Assembly (NCBI RefSeq): GCF_003993775.1
Contig: NZ_RJRZ01000007.1
Span: 100,934-164,933 of the forward strand
Direction of reading: 5' to 3'
From: Frigidibacter oleivorans
Lineage (GTDB): Bacteria > Pseudomonadota > Alphaproteobacteria > Rhodobacterales > Rhodobacteraceae
DNA length: 64,000 nt
The position numbers were made by a program, and so were the translations under genes. Below, piece after piece: positions 1 through 10,009 of this stretch. The notes under the pieces were generated by a model. That model saw nothing but the letters and a program-made list of their open reading frames with translations, did no database searches and was not told where the DNA came from. Numbering within the stretch: position 1 is the first letter of the stretch; every line of letters begins with the position of its first letter.

Positions 1-1
1 C

Positions 2-886
2 GTGGCCTATGAGCGCGCCGCCCAGGTCGAGGATGGCGAGCTGCGCCGGGCGCTGCTGACCACGGTGATCGTCGGCGGCGGGCCGACGGGGGTGGAGATG
101 GCGGGGGCGGTGGCGGAACTCGGCCGCTTCCTGACCGCGCGCGATTTCCCGATGCTCTACCCCGATGACCTGCGCGTGCTGCTGGTGGAGGCCGGCCCCC
201 GCATCCTCGCCGCCTTTCCCGAAGACCTCGCCACCCATGCGGCCGAGGCGCTGCATGACGACCGGGTGGAGATCTGGACCGGAACCCGCGTGACCGAGAT
301 CGGACCCGATCACATCGTGGCGGGCGGGCGGCATGTCCAGGCGGGGTGCATCGTCTGGGCCGCGGGGGTCAAGGCCGCCCCCGTCGCCGATTGGCTGGGG
401 GTGACGCCCGGACCGGGCGGGCGGGTCGCGGTGGACCCCGACCTGTCGCTGCCCGGACGGCCGGAGATTTACCTCTTGGGCGATGCCGCGCTGTGCATGG
501 GCGCGGATGGCCGCCCGCTGCCGGCGCTGGCGCAGGTGGCCCGGCAGCAGGGCGCGCATCTGGGGCGCGGGCTGGCGCGGCAGCTGAAGACCGGGGCGCC
601 GCTGCAGGCCTTCCGCTATCGCAACCGCGGCGACACCGCGGTGATCGGTCGCGGCCAGGCGATCTTCGACTGGGGGCGGCGGCGGCTGACCGGGCGCCTC
701 GCCTGGCTGCTGTGGGCAATCGTCCATGTGGCGCTGCTGGTGAATTTCGAGAAGCGGGCGCTGGTATCGCTGCAATGGGCGATGCGGGTCGCGACCGGCC
801 AGCGCAGCGCCCGCCTGATCGACGAGACCGGCGCGCGGTCGCTGCCCGCCAGCACCGATGACAGCGAGACGGGGGCGGATGGCTGA
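2..886 (+). CDS. ndh: Type II NADH dehydrogenase (NDH-2), 3' part only
   Basis: The frame is open from the left edge, so the N-terminal FAD-binding half lies outside the window. The visible 294 codons hold the NAD(P)-binding Rossmann motif (GGGPTGVEMAG, about residues 25-35) and the second FAD contact near ...YLLGDAA (about 157-163). The C-terminal hydrophobic helix and the tail FEKRALVSLQWAMRV are typical of NDH-2, which sits on the inner face of the membrane and passes electrons from NADH to quinone without pumping protons. A GTG at position 2 is in frame, but the family's usual length of about 430 residues argues that it is not the start. Family is confident; exact substrate preference (NADH or NADPH) is not visible. 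Confidence 0.85.
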   Translation: MAYERAAQVEDGELRRALLTTVIVGGGPTGVEMAGAVAELGRFLTARDFPMLYPDDLRVLLVEAGPRILAAFPEDLATHAAEALHDDRVEIWTGTRVTEIGPDHIVAGGRHVQAGCIVWAAGVKAAPVADWLGVTPGPGGRVAVDPDLSLPGRPEIYLLGDAALCMGADGRPLPALAQVARQQGAHLGRGLARQLKTGAPLQAFRYRNRGDTAVIGRGQAIFDWGRRRLTGRLAWLLWAIVHVALLVNFEKRALVSLQWAMRVATGQRSARLIDETGARSLPASTDDSETGADG

Positions 887-906
887 TCGCCATCGACCGC
901 GCGGAC

Positions 907-936
907 GAAGGCCCGGAACGTGAAGGCCCGGAACGT
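907..936. repeat. Two-copy 15-bp tandem repeat
   Basis: GAAGGCCCGGAACGT occurs twice back to back (907-921 and 922-936) in the gap after the NADH dehydrogenase gene. No function is evident; it looks like a small local duplication. Confidence 0.8.
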
Positions 937-990
937 CCGGCCCGGGCTGGCTGTTACTATGGGGAAGACCACAAACCGAAAGGAAATCCG

Positions 991-1272
991 ATGTCCACGT
1001 TGTCGAGAGCCCTGCCCGTCTTGGCCCTTGGCGGGATCGGCTATCTGCTGGCCACGATGCGCAGCACCCGCGCCCCGGCCGCCGCCGCCCGCACCACCTC
1101 GCTGCCCGCCCCCCGCGCGCAGCAGGACGACGCCACCGCCAGCCCCCCGGCCACGCCGGAGGTGCGTACCGCCGGCCGGAAAGAGATGAGCAACCCGCCC
1201 CGGCACTGGGACGAGGTGGACGAGCGGCTCGACGAAAGTTTCCCGGCAAGCGACCCGCCGGCGAGCTACTGA
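991..1272 (+). CDS. Small protein with C-terminal DESFPASDPP motif
   Basis: A 93-residue protein. Residues 8-22 form a short hydrophobic segment that may be a signal anchor. The middle is Ala/Pro-rich and probably disordered. The C-terminus carries WDEVDERLDESFPASDPPA, a motif I recall from many small uncharacterised proteobacterial proteins. A ribosome binding site (AAAGGAAA) lies just before the ATG at 991, and a strong terminator follows the stop, so the gene looks monocistronic. Function is unknown. The conserved acidic Ser/Pro tail suggests a short linear interaction motif, but that is inference. Confidence 0.75.
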   Translation: MSTLSRALPVLALGGIGYLLATMRSTRAPAAAARTTSLPAPRAQQDDATASPPATPEVRTAGRKEMSNPPRHWDEVDERLDESFPASDPPASY

Positions 1273-1291
1273 ACCCTGCCCCCACATGACT

Positions 1292-1325
1292 GCGGCGCCC
1301 GGGATGACCGGGCGCCGCTTTCGTT
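1292..1325 (+). terminator. Rho-independent terminator
   Basis: Perfect 11-bp GC stem (1292-1302 pairs with 1308-1318) with a 5-nt loop, followed by TTTCGTTT. It lies just after the stop of the small SFPASDPP gene and reads in its direction. Confidence 0.85.
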
Positions 1326-1371
1326 TCCGTGGTTGGTCCGGGGCGTGGTACGCGCCCGTGGAAGACGCCGC

Positions 1372-1605
1372 CTAGAACAGCAGCGCCATCACCAGCACCA
1401 CGATCAGGATGCCGCCCAGGATCGCGATGGCGCGGCTCGAGGCATCGTCGGCAATCTCGATCTGCGGCACCGGAATGGCCCGGCGGACTCCGGCCAGCCG
1501 CGCGCCGCGCCGGGGCGGGTTGTCGGCAAGGGCCATGGCTTCAAGATGCGTCGAGCCGGTCATCGCCGGACGACGCGGATAGGATGTCGGGCTCATATCC
1601 GGCAT
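1372..1605 (-). CDS. Small protein with C-terminal membrane anchor, unknown
   Basis: A 77-residue protein with a polar N-terminal 55 residues and one C-terminal hydrophobic helix (about residues 58-77) that ends right at the stop, so it is probably tail-anchored in the inner membrane with the N-terminus in the cytoplasm. The ATG at 1605 has an ACGGAG ribosome site about 7 nt upstream; the frame is open far upstream but has no comparable start. Convergent with the small gene at 991. I do not recognise the family. Confidence 0.55.
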   Translation of the reverse strand: MPDMSPTSYPRRPAMTGSTHLEAMALADNPPRRGARLAGVRRAIPVPQIEIADDASSRAIAILGGILIVVLVMALLF

Positions 1606-1862
1606 CGGTCTGCTCCGTCGCTGAACCTGTGTTGGAGAGGTAACCCCCTGCTGGTCCTTTGCGTTCCCCGCGGCCTGCCGGTCGGCGGCGGACAGCCGGT
1701 CCGGAGGAGGCCGCGCGCGGACGGCGGGGCAACAATGGGCGGCAGGCGCGCAGCGGCACGGAACATCCCGGCGGGGTTCCGGGTTGGCCCGCAACAGGTT
1801 CGGGCCGCAATCGCCCGCACCATGGAAACAATGACTTTGACACGGATTTTTCGGAGGCTGAC

Positions 1863-2216
1863 ATGTCCGCACCGCAGACCAACATCGAAAAGCAGAAGCG
1901 GCGGCATTCCGCGCCCCTGATCGGCATGATCGCCGTCGTCCTGTTCGGCGTCGCGATGATCGTCTGGTGGGGGGTCGAGCAGGCCGCCCGTGCCCCCGGC
2001 CCGGACAGCGACGAGAGCCAGGTCGACGCGGACAACAATGCCCCGGTGCTGGACGCCACCCCCGCCCCGGCCACCGACACCGCCGGCGGCGAGGCCAGTT
2101 CGGGCGGCGGCCAGCCCGGCGTGGCCGTCGGGACGGATGGCGCCACCGGCACCAGCGCCGGCAGCGCGCCCTATGTGGGTGGCGAGCCCCCCGCCGGCAG
2201 CGAGGTCGGGCAGTGA
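1863..2216 (+). CDS. Single-pass membrane protein, unknown
   Basis: A 117-residue protein. The N-terminus is basic (EKQKRRH), followed by one hydrophobic helix (about residues 18-38), then a Gly/Ala/Thr/Asp-rich low-complexity tail that would be periplasmic by the positive-inside rule. CGGAGG precedes the ATG at 1863 at good spacing, which favours this start over in-frame ones upstream. It is translationally coupled to the next gene: its TGA overlaps the next GTG (GTGA). No known domain is recognised. Confidence 0.65.
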   Translation: MSAPQTNIEKQKRRHSAPLIGMIAVVLFGVAMIVWWGVEQAARAPGPDSDESQVDADNNAPVLDATPAPATDTAGGEASSGGGQPGVAVGTDGATGTSAGSAPYVGGEPPAGSEVGQ

Positions 2217-2518
2217 GCGGTCCGGACGGAAAGGCAAACGGGGCGCTGGAGGTGGACCCTGACCGGTTGCTGCGGCTGGAGGCGCAGATCCTCGCGCAGC
2301 GGCGCCTGATGATGCGGCTGATCGCCGTGTCGGGTCTGGCGCAGGACCTCGAGGCCGCCCTGGCCGAGCGGGACACGTTCGCCGGGCATGACGAGGATCC
2401 GGGGCTGATCCCGGATCAGGCCTTCGCGCTGCAGGCGGCGCTGGCCGAAGAGAACCGCAGGCTGGGTCAGGAACTGGCGGGGGTCGCCGCCGGCCTGACC
2501 GCCGGCCCCGGGCGCTGA
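2213..2518 (+). CDS. Small acidic helical protein, unknown
   Basis: A 101-residue, mostly helical protein rich in Leu, Glu and Ala with regular heptad-like spacing (residues 14-45 and 65-90), compatible with a short coiled coil. The GTG start at 2213 sits inside the stop of the upstream membrane-protein gene, a common coupling arrangement, so the two products may act together. No signal peptide or known motif. The start is inferred from the overlap; the frame stays open upstream without a better start. Confidence 0.6.
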   Translation: MSGPDGKANGALEVDPDRLLRLEAQILAQRRLMMRLIAVSGLAQDLEAALAERDTFAGHDEDPGLIPDQAFALQAALAEENRRLGQELAGVAAGLTAGPGR

Positions 2519-2602
2519 GCAGCCCTGCACCTGCCCTCCCGGGTCGCCGCCGCGCGCGGCGGCCCGTTGACGCCGCGCCACGGCCCGCTTAAGCCCCGGC
2601 GC

Positions 2603-4429
2603 ATGGCACGCGCACCCCTTCTACAGCTTTCCGGCATCTCGCTGACCTTCGGCGGCAACCCGGTCTTCGACGGGCTCGACCTCGTGGTGCAGCCCGGCGA
2701 CCGGGTGGCGCTGGTGGGGCGGAACGGCTCGGGCAAATCCACGCTGATGAAGGTGATGGCCGGGCTGGTGGAACCGGATGCCGGCCTGCGGGTGATCCCG
2801 CCCGGCGTGACGGTGGGCTATATGGAACAGGAACCCCGGCTGGAGGCCTATCCCACGCTCGGGGATTACGCCGCCGAAGGGCTGGCGCCCGGCGACGAGT
2901 GGAAGATCGCGGCCCTGTCGGAAGGGCTGAAGTTCCGCCCCGAGGCCGAGTGCGCCACCGCCTCGGGCGGCGAGCGGCGGCGGGCGGCGCTGGCCCGGCT
3001 GCTGGCGCGCGAGCCGGAGCTGATGCTGCTGGACGAGCCCACCAACCACATGGATATCGAGGCGATCGGCTGGCTGGAACGCCATCTGTCCGACACCCGC
3101 GCCGCCTATGTGCTGATCAGCCATGACCGCGCCTTCCTGAAGGCGCTGACCCGGGCCACGCTGTGGATCGACCGGGGCGAGGTGCGGCGGCAGGAACGCG
3201 GGTTCGAGCATTTCGAGGACTGGCGCGAGGAGGTCTGGACCGCCGAGGACGAGGCCCGCCACAAGCTGGACCGCAAGATCAAGGCCGAGGCGAAATGGGC
3301 GGTCGAGGGCATCAGCGCCCGGCGCAAGCGCAATCAGGGCCGGTTGCGGGCGCTGGCCGCGATGAAGGCCGACCGCGCCGGCCAGATCCGCCGGCAGGGC
3401 ACTGCCGCGATGGAGCTGGAATCGGGCCAGACCTCGGGCAAGCTGGTGGCCGAGGCGAAGGGGCTGACCAAGACCTTCGGCGACAAGACCATCGTGAGGG
3501 ATTTCGACCTGCGCATCCAGCGGGGCGACCGCGTGGCCTTCGTCGGGCCGAACGGGGTGGGCAAAACCACGCTTCTGAAGCTGCTGACGGGCGAGATCGC
3601 GCCGGACGCGGGTACGGTCCGGCTGGGCACCAACCTCGACATCGCGGTCTTCGATCAGGCGCGGGCGACGCTCGACCTGTCGATGACGCTGTGGGACGGC
3701 ATGGTGAACGATCCCGACATGGCGGTGTCGGGGCGCAACGATCAGGTGATGGTGCGCGGCGTCGCCAAGCATGTGGTGGCCTATCTGAAGGACTTCCTCT
3801 TCGACGAACAGCAGGCCCGCGCCCCCATCGGCTCGCTCTCGGGCGGCGAACGGGCGCGGCTCTTGCTGGCGCGGATCATGGCCAAGCCCTCGAACCTGCT
3901 GATCCTCGACGAGCCGACCAACGATCTGGATGTCGAGACGCTGGACCTGTTGCAAGACATCCTCGGGGATTATGACGGCACGGTGCTGCTGGTCAGCCAT
4001 GACCGCGATTTCATCGACCGGGTGGCCAACACCACCGTGGCGATGGAGGGCGACGGGCGCACCACCGTCTATGCGGGCGGGTGGAGCGACTATCAGGCAC
4101 AGAAGGCCGCGACCGCGCCCGCGGCCCCCGCGTCCCAGCCCGTGCCGCCGGCGCCTTCGGCGGCGAAATCCGCGACCGCCGCCGCGGCGGCGGCACGGAA
4201 ATCCGGCCTCTCCTTCACCGAAAGGCACCGGCTGGATGCCCTGCCCGGCCAGATCGCGCGGCTGGAGGCGGAAATCGCCAAGCTGAACGATCTCTTGGCC
4301 GATCCGCAGCTGTTCTCGCGCGAGCCGGTGAAGTTCCGCAAGGCGACCGAGGCGCTGGCAGACCGTCAGGCGGCGCTGAACGCGGCCGAGGAGGACTGGC
4401 TCGACCTCGCCGAACGCGCGGACGGGTAA
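2603..4429 (+). CDS. uup: ABC-F family ATPase, Uup-like
   Basis: A 608-residue protein with two ABC ATPase cassettes on one chain and no membrane domain, which defines ABC-F. Cassette 1 has Walker A GRNGSGKST, signature SGGERRR and Walker B LMLLDEPTNHMD. Cassette 2 has GPNGVGKTT, LSGGERAR and LLILDEPTNDLD. Between them lies the charged linker typical of ABC-F. The tail is an Ala/Pro linker followed by a coiled coil (about residues 545-605), the domain seen in Uup, which points to Uup rather than EttA. ABC-F proteins act on ribosomes or nucleic acids. The ATG at 2603 starts exactly where family homology begins; an earlier TTG is less likely. Confidence 0.9.
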   Translation: MARAPLLQLSGISLTFGGNPVFDGLDLVVQPGDRVALVGRNGSGKSTLMKVMAGLVEPDAGLRVIPPGVTVGYMEQEPRLEAYPTLGDYAAEGLAPGDEWKIAALSEGLKFRPEAECATASGGERRRAALARLLAREPELMLLDEPTNHMDIEAIGWLERHLSDTRAAYVLISHDRAFLKALTRATLWIDRGEVRRQERGFEHFEDWREEVWTAEDEARHKLDRKIKAEAKWAVEGISARRKRNQGRLRALAAMKADRAGQIRRQGTAAMELESGQTSGKLVAEAKGLTKTFGDKTIVRDFDLRIQRGDRVAFVGPNGVGKTTLLKLLTGEIAPDAGTVRLGTNLDIAVFDQARATLDLSMTLWDGMVNDPDMAVSGRNDQVMVRGVAKHVVAYLKDFLFDEQQARAPIGSLSGGERARLLLARIMAKPSNLLILDEPTNDLDVETLDLLQDILGDYDGTVLLVSHDRDFIDRVANTTVAMEGDGRTTVYAGGWSDYQAQKAATAPAAPASQPVPPAPSAAKSATAAAAAARKSGLSFTERHRLDALPGQIARLEAEIAKLNDLLADPQLFSREPVKFRKATEALADRQAALNAAEEDWLDLAERADG

Positions 4430-4527
4430 GGTCCGCCTGCCGCAGGGGCAGCATCGCCCGGCGCCGGCGCGAAATGCGGCAGGGCCCGCCTTCGACCGGG
4501 TTCGACCGGGACGCGGCATGTCGCGGC

Positions 4528-4556
4528 TTTTCACCACGGATGGCGTGGCGTATAAG
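4528..4556 (+). promoter_or_regulatory. Candidate sigma-70 promoter of accBC
   Basis: TTTTCA (4528-4533), 17-bp spacer, TATAAG (4551-4556). It lies about 60 bp before the accB ATG, in the gap after the ABC-F gene. Prediction by eye only. Confidence 0.5.
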
Positions 4557-4616
4557 GCCCACGACGCCGCGGACCCCGCACCAGACGGGGCGCGTGACCC
4601 TTCTGCTGAGGACGGC

Positions 4617-5099
4617 ATGACGAAACATCCCCACGATACCGACGTCGCGTTCATCCAGGCTCTGGCCGAGCTTCTGAACCAGAACGAACTCACCGAACTG
4701 GCGGTCATGCGCGAGTACGGCGAGAACGACAGCCTGGAAGTGAGGGTGGTCAAGCAGCAGACCGTCATCGCCGCCCCGGCGCCGGCCTATGCCGCGCCCG
4801 CCGCCGCACCGGCCCCGGCCGCCGCCCCCGCCGCCCCGGCGGCGAGCGAGGATCCGGCCAAGCATCCCGGTGCCGTCACCTCGCCCATGGTGGGCACGGT
4901 CTATCTGGCCGCCGAACCCGGCGCCAAGGCCTTCGTGACCATCGGCGACCAGGTGAAGGAGGGCCAGACCCTGCTGATCGTCGAGGCAATGAAGACGATG
5001 AACCACATCCCCGCCCCGAAGGCCGGCACGGTGAAGCGGATCCTGGTCGAGGACGGCACCCCGGTCGAGTACGGCGCGCCCCTGATGATCGTCGAGTGA
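4617..5099 (+). CDS. accB: Biotin carboxyl carrier protein of acetyl-CoA carboxylase
   Basis: A 160-residue protein that carries biotin between AccC and the carboxyltransferase in the first step of fatty acid synthesis. The N-terminal domain (1-40) is followed by a long Ala/Pro linker (about 50-80) and the biotinyl domain. The biotin-accepting lysine lies in [10 protein letters not shown] near residue 127; the usual EAMKM is EAMKT here. The ATG at 4617 follows GAGGACGG; earlier in-frame starts would add a non-homologous stretch. accC begins 10 bp after the stop, forming the usual accBC operon. Confidence 0.95.
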   Translation: MTKHPHDTDVAFIQALAELLNQNELTELAVMREYGENDSLEVRVVKQQTVIAAPAPAYAAPAAAPAPAAAPAAPAASEDPAKHPGAVTSPMVGTVYLAAEPGAKAFVTIGDQVKEGQTLLIVEAMKTMNHIPAPKAGTVKRILVEDGTPVEYGAPLMIVE

Positions 5100-5109
5100 G
5101 GGCAGCCTC

Positions 5110-6459
5110 ATGTTCGAGAAGATCCTGATCGCCAACCGCGGCGAGATCGCCCTGCGCGTGATCCGCGCTGCCCGCGAGATGGGCATCAAGACGGTCGCGG
5201 TGCATTCCACCGCCGATTCCGACGCGATGCATGTGCGGATGGCCGACGAAAGCGTATGCATCGGCCCGCCGCCCTCGTCGGAAAGCTACCTGTCCATCCC
5301 CTCGATCATCGCCGCCTGCGAGATCACCGGGGCCGAGGCGGTGCATCCCGGCTATGGCTTCCTGTCCGAAAACGCCAATTTCAGCCAGGCGCTGGCGGAT
5401 CACGGGATCGTCTTCATCGGCCCCACCGCGGAACATATCCGCATCATGGGCGACAAGATCACCGCCAAGGACACGATGAAACGGCTGGGCGTGCCCTGCG
5501 TGCCCGGTTCGGATGGCGGGGTGCCGACGGTCGAGGAGGCCAAGCGCGTCGCGGCCGAGATGGGCTATCCGGTCATCATCAAGGCCACCGCCGGCGGCGG
5601 CGGGCGCGGCATGAAGGTCGCCCATGACGCGGACGGGCTGGAAGTGGCCTTCCGCACCGCCCGCAGCGAGGCGAAGGCCGCCTTCGGCAATGACGAGGTC
5701 TATATCGAGAAATACCTGCAGCGCCCGCGCCATATCGAGATCCAGGTCTTCGGCGACGGCAAGGGCGGCGCGGTCCATCTGGGTGAACGCGACTGCTCGC
5801 TGCAGCGCCGCCACCAGAAGGTGTTCGAGGAAGCCCCCGGCCCCGCCATCACCCCCGAACTGCGGGCCGAGATCGGCCGCACCTGCGCCGATGCCGTGGC
5901 CGCGATCAACTATATCGGCGCCGGCACCATCGAATTCCTCTACGAGGACGGGCAGTTCTACTTCATCGAGATGAACACCCGCCTGCAGGTGGAACATCCG
6001 GTGACCGAGGCCATCTTCGGCGTGGATCTGGTGCGCGAACAGATCCGGGTCGCGGCGGGCATGCCCATGTCCTTCGGCCAGGACGACCTGCAGATCTACG
6101 GCCACGCGATCGAGGTGCGGATCAACGCCGAACGGCTGCCGAACTTTTCGCCCTGCCCCGGCCGCGTCAATGTGTTCCACGCGCCCGGCGGGCTGGGGGT
6201 GCGGATGGATTCGGCGCTCTATGCCGGCTATTCGATCCCGCCCTACTATGACAGCCTGATCGGCAAGCTGATCGTGCATGGCCGCGACCGCCCCGAGGCG
6301 CTGGCCCGGCTGAAGCGGGCGCTTGGCGAGCTGATCGTCGATGGCGTGGATACCACGGTGCCGCTGTTTCACGCGCTGCTGGACGAACCCGACATCCTGA
6401 AGGGCAACTATTCGATCCACTGGCTCGAACGGTGGCTCAGCGAAACCTTCTCGTCCTGA
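5110..6459 (+). CDS. accC: Biotin carboxylase subunit of acetyl-CoA carboxylase
   Basis: A 449-residue protein, the normal length for AccC. It starts with [16 protein letters not shown], the biotin carboxylase N-terminal domain. The ATP-grasp domain has the Gly-rich loop GGGGRGMK (about residue 163) and the metal/ATP-binding [13 protein letters not shown]. It carboxylates biotin on AccB using ATP and bicarbonate. It lies 10 bp after accB and 16 bp before aat, so all three genes are probably cotranscribed. Confidence 0.97.
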   Translation: MFEKILIANRGEIALRVIRAAREMGIKTVAVHSTADSDAMHVRMADESVCIGPPPSSESYLSIPSIIAACEITGAEAVHPGYGFLSENANFSQALADHGIVFIGPTAEHIRIMGDKITAKDTMKRLGVPCVPGSDGGVPTVEEAKRVAAEMGYPVIIKATAGGGGRGMKVAHDADGLEVAFRTARSEAKAAFGNDEVYIEKYLQRPRHIEIQVFGDGKGGAVHLGERDCSLQRRHQKVFEEAPGPAITPELRAEIGRTCADAVAAINYIGAGTIEFLYEDGQFYFIEMNTRLQVEHPVTEAIFGVDLVREQIRVAAGMPMSFGQDDLQIYGHAIEVRINAERLPNFSPCPGRVNVFHAPGGLGVRMDSALYAGYSIPPYYDSLIGKLIVHGRDRPEALARLKRALGELIVDGVDTTVPLFHALLDEPDILKGNYSIHWLERWLSETFSS

Positions 6460-6475
6460 TCCGGGCGCCGGCGGC

Positions 6476-7099
6476 ATGACGGACGTGCCGCCGGACCTGC
6501 TGCTGCAGATCTACGCCGCGGGCGCCTTCCCCATGGCCGCCAGCCGTGACGATCCGGGCTTTCGCATCGTCGAGCCGCGGATGCGGGGGCTGATCCCGCT
6601 GGACGGGTTCCACATGTCGCGGTCGCTGCGGCGGCGGCTGCGGCGGGATGCCTTCTCGGCCAGCGCCGACACCGCCTTTGCCGAGGTGGTGGCCGCCTGT
6701 GCGGACCGCGAGGAAACCTGGATCAACCCGGCGCTGGAACGTCTTTACGACACGCTGCACCGCGCCGGCCACGCGCATTCGGTCGAGGTCTGGCAGGAGG
6801 GCGCGCTGGTGGGCGGCACCTATGGCATCTCGCTGGGGGCGGCCTTCTTCGCGGAAAGCATGTTCTCGCGCCGCAGCGATGCGTCGAAGGCGGCGCTGGC
6901 CTGGCTGGTGCAGCGGCTGCGGGCACGGGGCTATCTGATCCTGGACACCCAGTTCCTGACCCCGCATCTGGCCAGCCTGGGCGGGATCGAGATGCCGCAG
7001 GCGCGGTTCCGGCCGATGCTCGCCGCAGCCGTGGCGCGGACGGAGGTCAGCTTCGGCCCCGCGGGGCCGCTGCCGGGTTGGGCGAGCCTGCTTGCCTGA
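6476..7099 (+). CDS. aat: Leucyl/phenylalanyl-tRNA--protein transferase
   Basis: A 207-residue protein that adds Leu or Phe to proteins with N-terminal Arg or Lys, marking them for ClpS/ClpAP (N-degron pathway). The N-terminal YAAGAFPMA, the MSRSLRRRLRR stretch and the central SVEVWQ...LVGGTYG region are family hallmarks. It starts 16 bp after accC and ends 6 bp from a convergent gene, so it is the last gene of the accBC unit. The accC-aat link is common in Rhodobacterales. Confidence 0.95.
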   Translation: MTDVPPDLLLQIYAAGAFPMAASRDDPGFRIVEPRMRGLIPLDGFHMSRSLRRRLRRDAFSASADTAFAEVVAACADREETWINPALERLYDTLHRAGHAHSVEVWQEGALVGGTYGISLGAAFFAESMFSRRSDASKAALAWLVQRLRARGYLILDTQFLTPHLASLGGIEMPQARFRPMLAAAVARTEVSFGPAGPLPGWASLLA

Positions 7100-7105
7100 C
7101 GCCCC

Positions 7106-7585
7106 TCAGCGGACGCAGTGCAGCACCCAGAGGTCATAGCGGGGATGGTCGAGTGCGACCAGCGCGGGGCTGGACGCGACCATCCAGCCGTCGAACACCA
7201 CCTCGTCCCGGTCGCGTACCGTCAGATGCGCATAGGCGTCCGAGGACGGGTCCGACACCGGAAAGCGGCAGTCCGACAGCGAGACCGACAGGCGGAACAG
7301 CGCGGCCGTGGCGCCGGCGCCGATTTCCAGATCGACCGTTTCCCCCGACAGCCGGTCGAGCCCGCGTAGCATGGCGCCGCTGCCCGAGGCCACGGCCCCG
7401 GCAGATTCGGAATCGATAGAGCTTTCGGGTTCCAGCGCCTCGGGCGTCACCGGCACGGGGGGCAGGTCCTCTTCGGCGCCCAGACCCTCCAGCGGCAGGA
7501 CCACGCCGTCCGGCAGCTGTTCCTGCGCCCGGGCGGGGGCGGCCAGCGCAAGCCCCGCCAGCAGCGCCAGCAGTGCCGCCCTCAT
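7106..7585 (-). CDS. DUF2155 periplasmic protein
   Basis: A 159-residue protein with a clear signal peptide (residues 1-20, cleavage after APARA). The C-terminal half matches DUF2155, including DGWMVASSPALVALDHPRYD and the tail WVLHC. Function of the family is unknown. The start codon overlaps the mlaD stop (ATGA), so it is the last gene of a three-gene unit with the NDUFA12 and mlaD genes. Two cysteines (in SDCRF and LHC) could form a disulfide in the periplasm. Confidence 0.85.
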   Translation of the reverse strand: MRAALLALLAGLALAAPARAQEQLPDGVVLPLEGLGAEEDLPPVPVTPEALEPESSIDSESAGAVASGSGAMLRGLDRLSGETVDLEIGAGATAALFRLSVSLSDCRFPVSDPSSDAYAHLTVRDRDEVVFDGWMVASSPALVALDHPRYDLWVLHCVR

Positions 7586-8046
7586 GGCGCCGCGTCCGCG
7601 CTGTCCTCGCCGCCGCCGGCAAAGCGCATCAGCAGGGTGAAGATGCTGACCGCGCCCTGCGTGTCCTCGATCTCGCCGCCCGCCTCGATATTGACCGGGC
7701 TGCCCCCCGGCACCAGTTCGACGAAGGCGCCGCCGAGCAGTCCCTCGGAGGAGACCAGCGCGGCGCTGTCCTCGGGCAGCAGCAGGTCGTCGCGCAGCGA
7801 CAGGGTTGCGTCGGCGAAGAAGGTCTGCGGGTCCAGCTCCATCGCCGTGACCGACCCGACCTTGACCCCCGCCAGCCGCACATCGGTGCCGATGGTGATG
7901 CCTTCGAGCGAGCGGAAGCTGGCATGCAGGTCATAGCTGCCCGACGGCCCGGTCAGCCCCGATCCCAGCCCGGCGAAGGCGGCGAAGCCGAGCGCCACGG
8001 CAAGGACCGCGGCGCCGGTCAGGATTTCTGCGCGCTGGTCCGACAT
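7582..8046 (-). CDS. mlaD: MlaD-type phospholipid transport protein
   Basis: A 154-residue protein with one N-terminal membrane helix (about residues 8-27) followed by a periplasmic MCE domain (about 38-117). SFRSLEGITIGTDVRLAGVKVG is the usual MCE opening (residues split here as SFRSLEG / ITIGTDVRLAG / VKVG). In the Mla system MlaD forms a hexamer that handles phospholipids for MlaFE. No mlaE or mlaF is nearby, so they must be elsewhere. It overlaps the NDUFA12 stop by one base (TAATG) and the DUF2155 start by four. Confidence 0.9.
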   Translation of the reverse strand: MSDQRAEILTGAAVLAVALGFAAFAGLGSGLTGPSGSYDLHASFRSLEGITIGTDVRLAGVKVGSVTAMELDPQTFFADATLSLRDDLLLPEDSAALVSSEGLLGGAFVELVPGGSPVNIEAGGEIEDTQGAVSIFTLLMRFAGGGEDSADAAP

Positions 8047-8420
8047 TATTCCGGCTGCCACGCCTCGTAGTCGCGCCGCTCGACCGGCGCCACCCGCCGC
8101 AGCGACCCGGCCGGCACATAGGCCCCCGGCGTGCCGGTCAGGTTTTCGACATGCGGCTGTTCCCAGGGCTTGCGGACCAGCGGCTTTTCGGTCGGCGGCT
8201 CGTCCCAGGTGAAATGCAGCCAGCCGTGCCAGTCGGGCGACACGCGGCTCGCCTCGGCCTCGCCATTGTAGATCACCCACCGCTTCCGCCCGTCCTTCGA
8301 CCGGTAGAAGATGTTGCCCTGCTCGTCCTCGCCTACCTTCACGCCGTGGCGGGCGGTAAAGATCTGGGTGCCGAGCGTCTGGCTGTTCCACCAGGTCAGC
8401 AGGCGAAGCAGGAATTTCAT
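8046..8420 (-). CDS. NADH:ubiquinone oxidoreductase subunit NDUFA12 family
   Basis: A 124-residue homologue of the mitochondrial complex I accessory subunit NDUFA12 (B17.2), found in alphaproteobacteria. Diagnostic parts are [16 protein letters not shown] and the following DWHGWLHF. In complex I it binds the peripheral arm. The ATG at 8420 gives the typical N-terminus [15 protein letters not shown]. It is the first gene of a unit with mlaD and DUF2155, a Rhodobacterales arrangement that joins respiration and envelope functions without obvious logic. Confidence 0.92.
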   Translation of the reverse strand: MKFLLRLLTWWNSQTLGTQIFTARHGVKVGEDEQGNIFYRSKDGRKRWVIYNGEAEASRVSPDWHGWLHFTWDEPPTEKPLVRKPWEQPHVENLTGTPGAYVPAGSLRRVAPVERRDYEAWQPE

Positions 8421-8465
8421 GCGGATGGCTCCATCTTGGCCGGGCGCGCGCCCCGGTTCGGGGCA

Positions 8466-8494
8466 GTTATACCCGAGCGGGCGCCGCGGTCCAG
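8466..8494 (-). promoter_or_regulatory. Candidate promoter of the NDUFA12-mlaD-DUF2155 unit
   Basis: On the minus strand: CTGGAC (8494-8489), 17-bp spacer, TATAAC (8471-8466). The -10 is good and the -35 weak. It lies about 45 bp before the NDUFA12 start. Confidence 0.4.
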
Positions 8495-8532
8495 TGCCGA
8501 AACCGTGGGGGGCCTGCGGCGGGCGGGGTGGC

Positions 8533-8566
8533 AAAGGCGAACGGCCGCACCCGGAGGCGCGGCCGT
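8533..8566 (-). terminator. Probable terminator after clpX
   Basis: ACGGCCGC (8541-8548) pairs with GCGGCCGT (8559-8566). On the minus strand the stem is followed by a T-rich stretch (TTCGCCTTT). It lies about 30 bp past the clpX stop. Confidence 0.55.
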
Positions 8567-8596
8567 CAAGATTTCGGGCGATCCCGTCGCCGCCGG

Positions 8597-9865
<1,269 letters not shown>

Positions 9866-9933
9866 AACCGTCCTCTGTGGCCTGCCGGGACCGCGGCGGG
9901 CTGCGATGCAGCGGCGCCACGGTCCGTTGGAAA

Positions 9934-9962
9934 AGTCTAGGGCAGGCCCCCGTTCATAACAA
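9934..9962 (-). promoter_or_regulatory. Candidate clpX promoter
   Basis: On the minus strand: TTGTTA (9962-9957), 17-bp spacer, TAGACT (9939-9934). It lies just downstream of the clpP terminator and about 65 bp before the clpX ATG, so clpX appears to have its own promoter. Confidence 0.5.
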
Positions 9963-9965
9963 TGT

Positions 9966-10003
9966 CAAAAATCCCGCCGCCGGCCGCGGGGCCGGGGCGG
10001 CGG
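9966..10003 (-). terminator. Terminator after clpP
   Basis: CCGCCGCC (9974-9981) pairs with GGCGGCGG (9996-10003), with a further GGCC pairing inside the loop. On the minus strand the stem is followed by GATTTTTG. It begins 7 bp after the clpP stop. Confidence 0.8.
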
Positions 10004-10009
10004 AACGGG

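Noticed and set aside
616..1287. Long minus-strand frame opposite the NADH dehydrogenase end and small gene
   Set aside because: It runs antisense to two supported genes and has the Arg/Pro/Gly-rich composition typical of shadows in GC-rich DNA.
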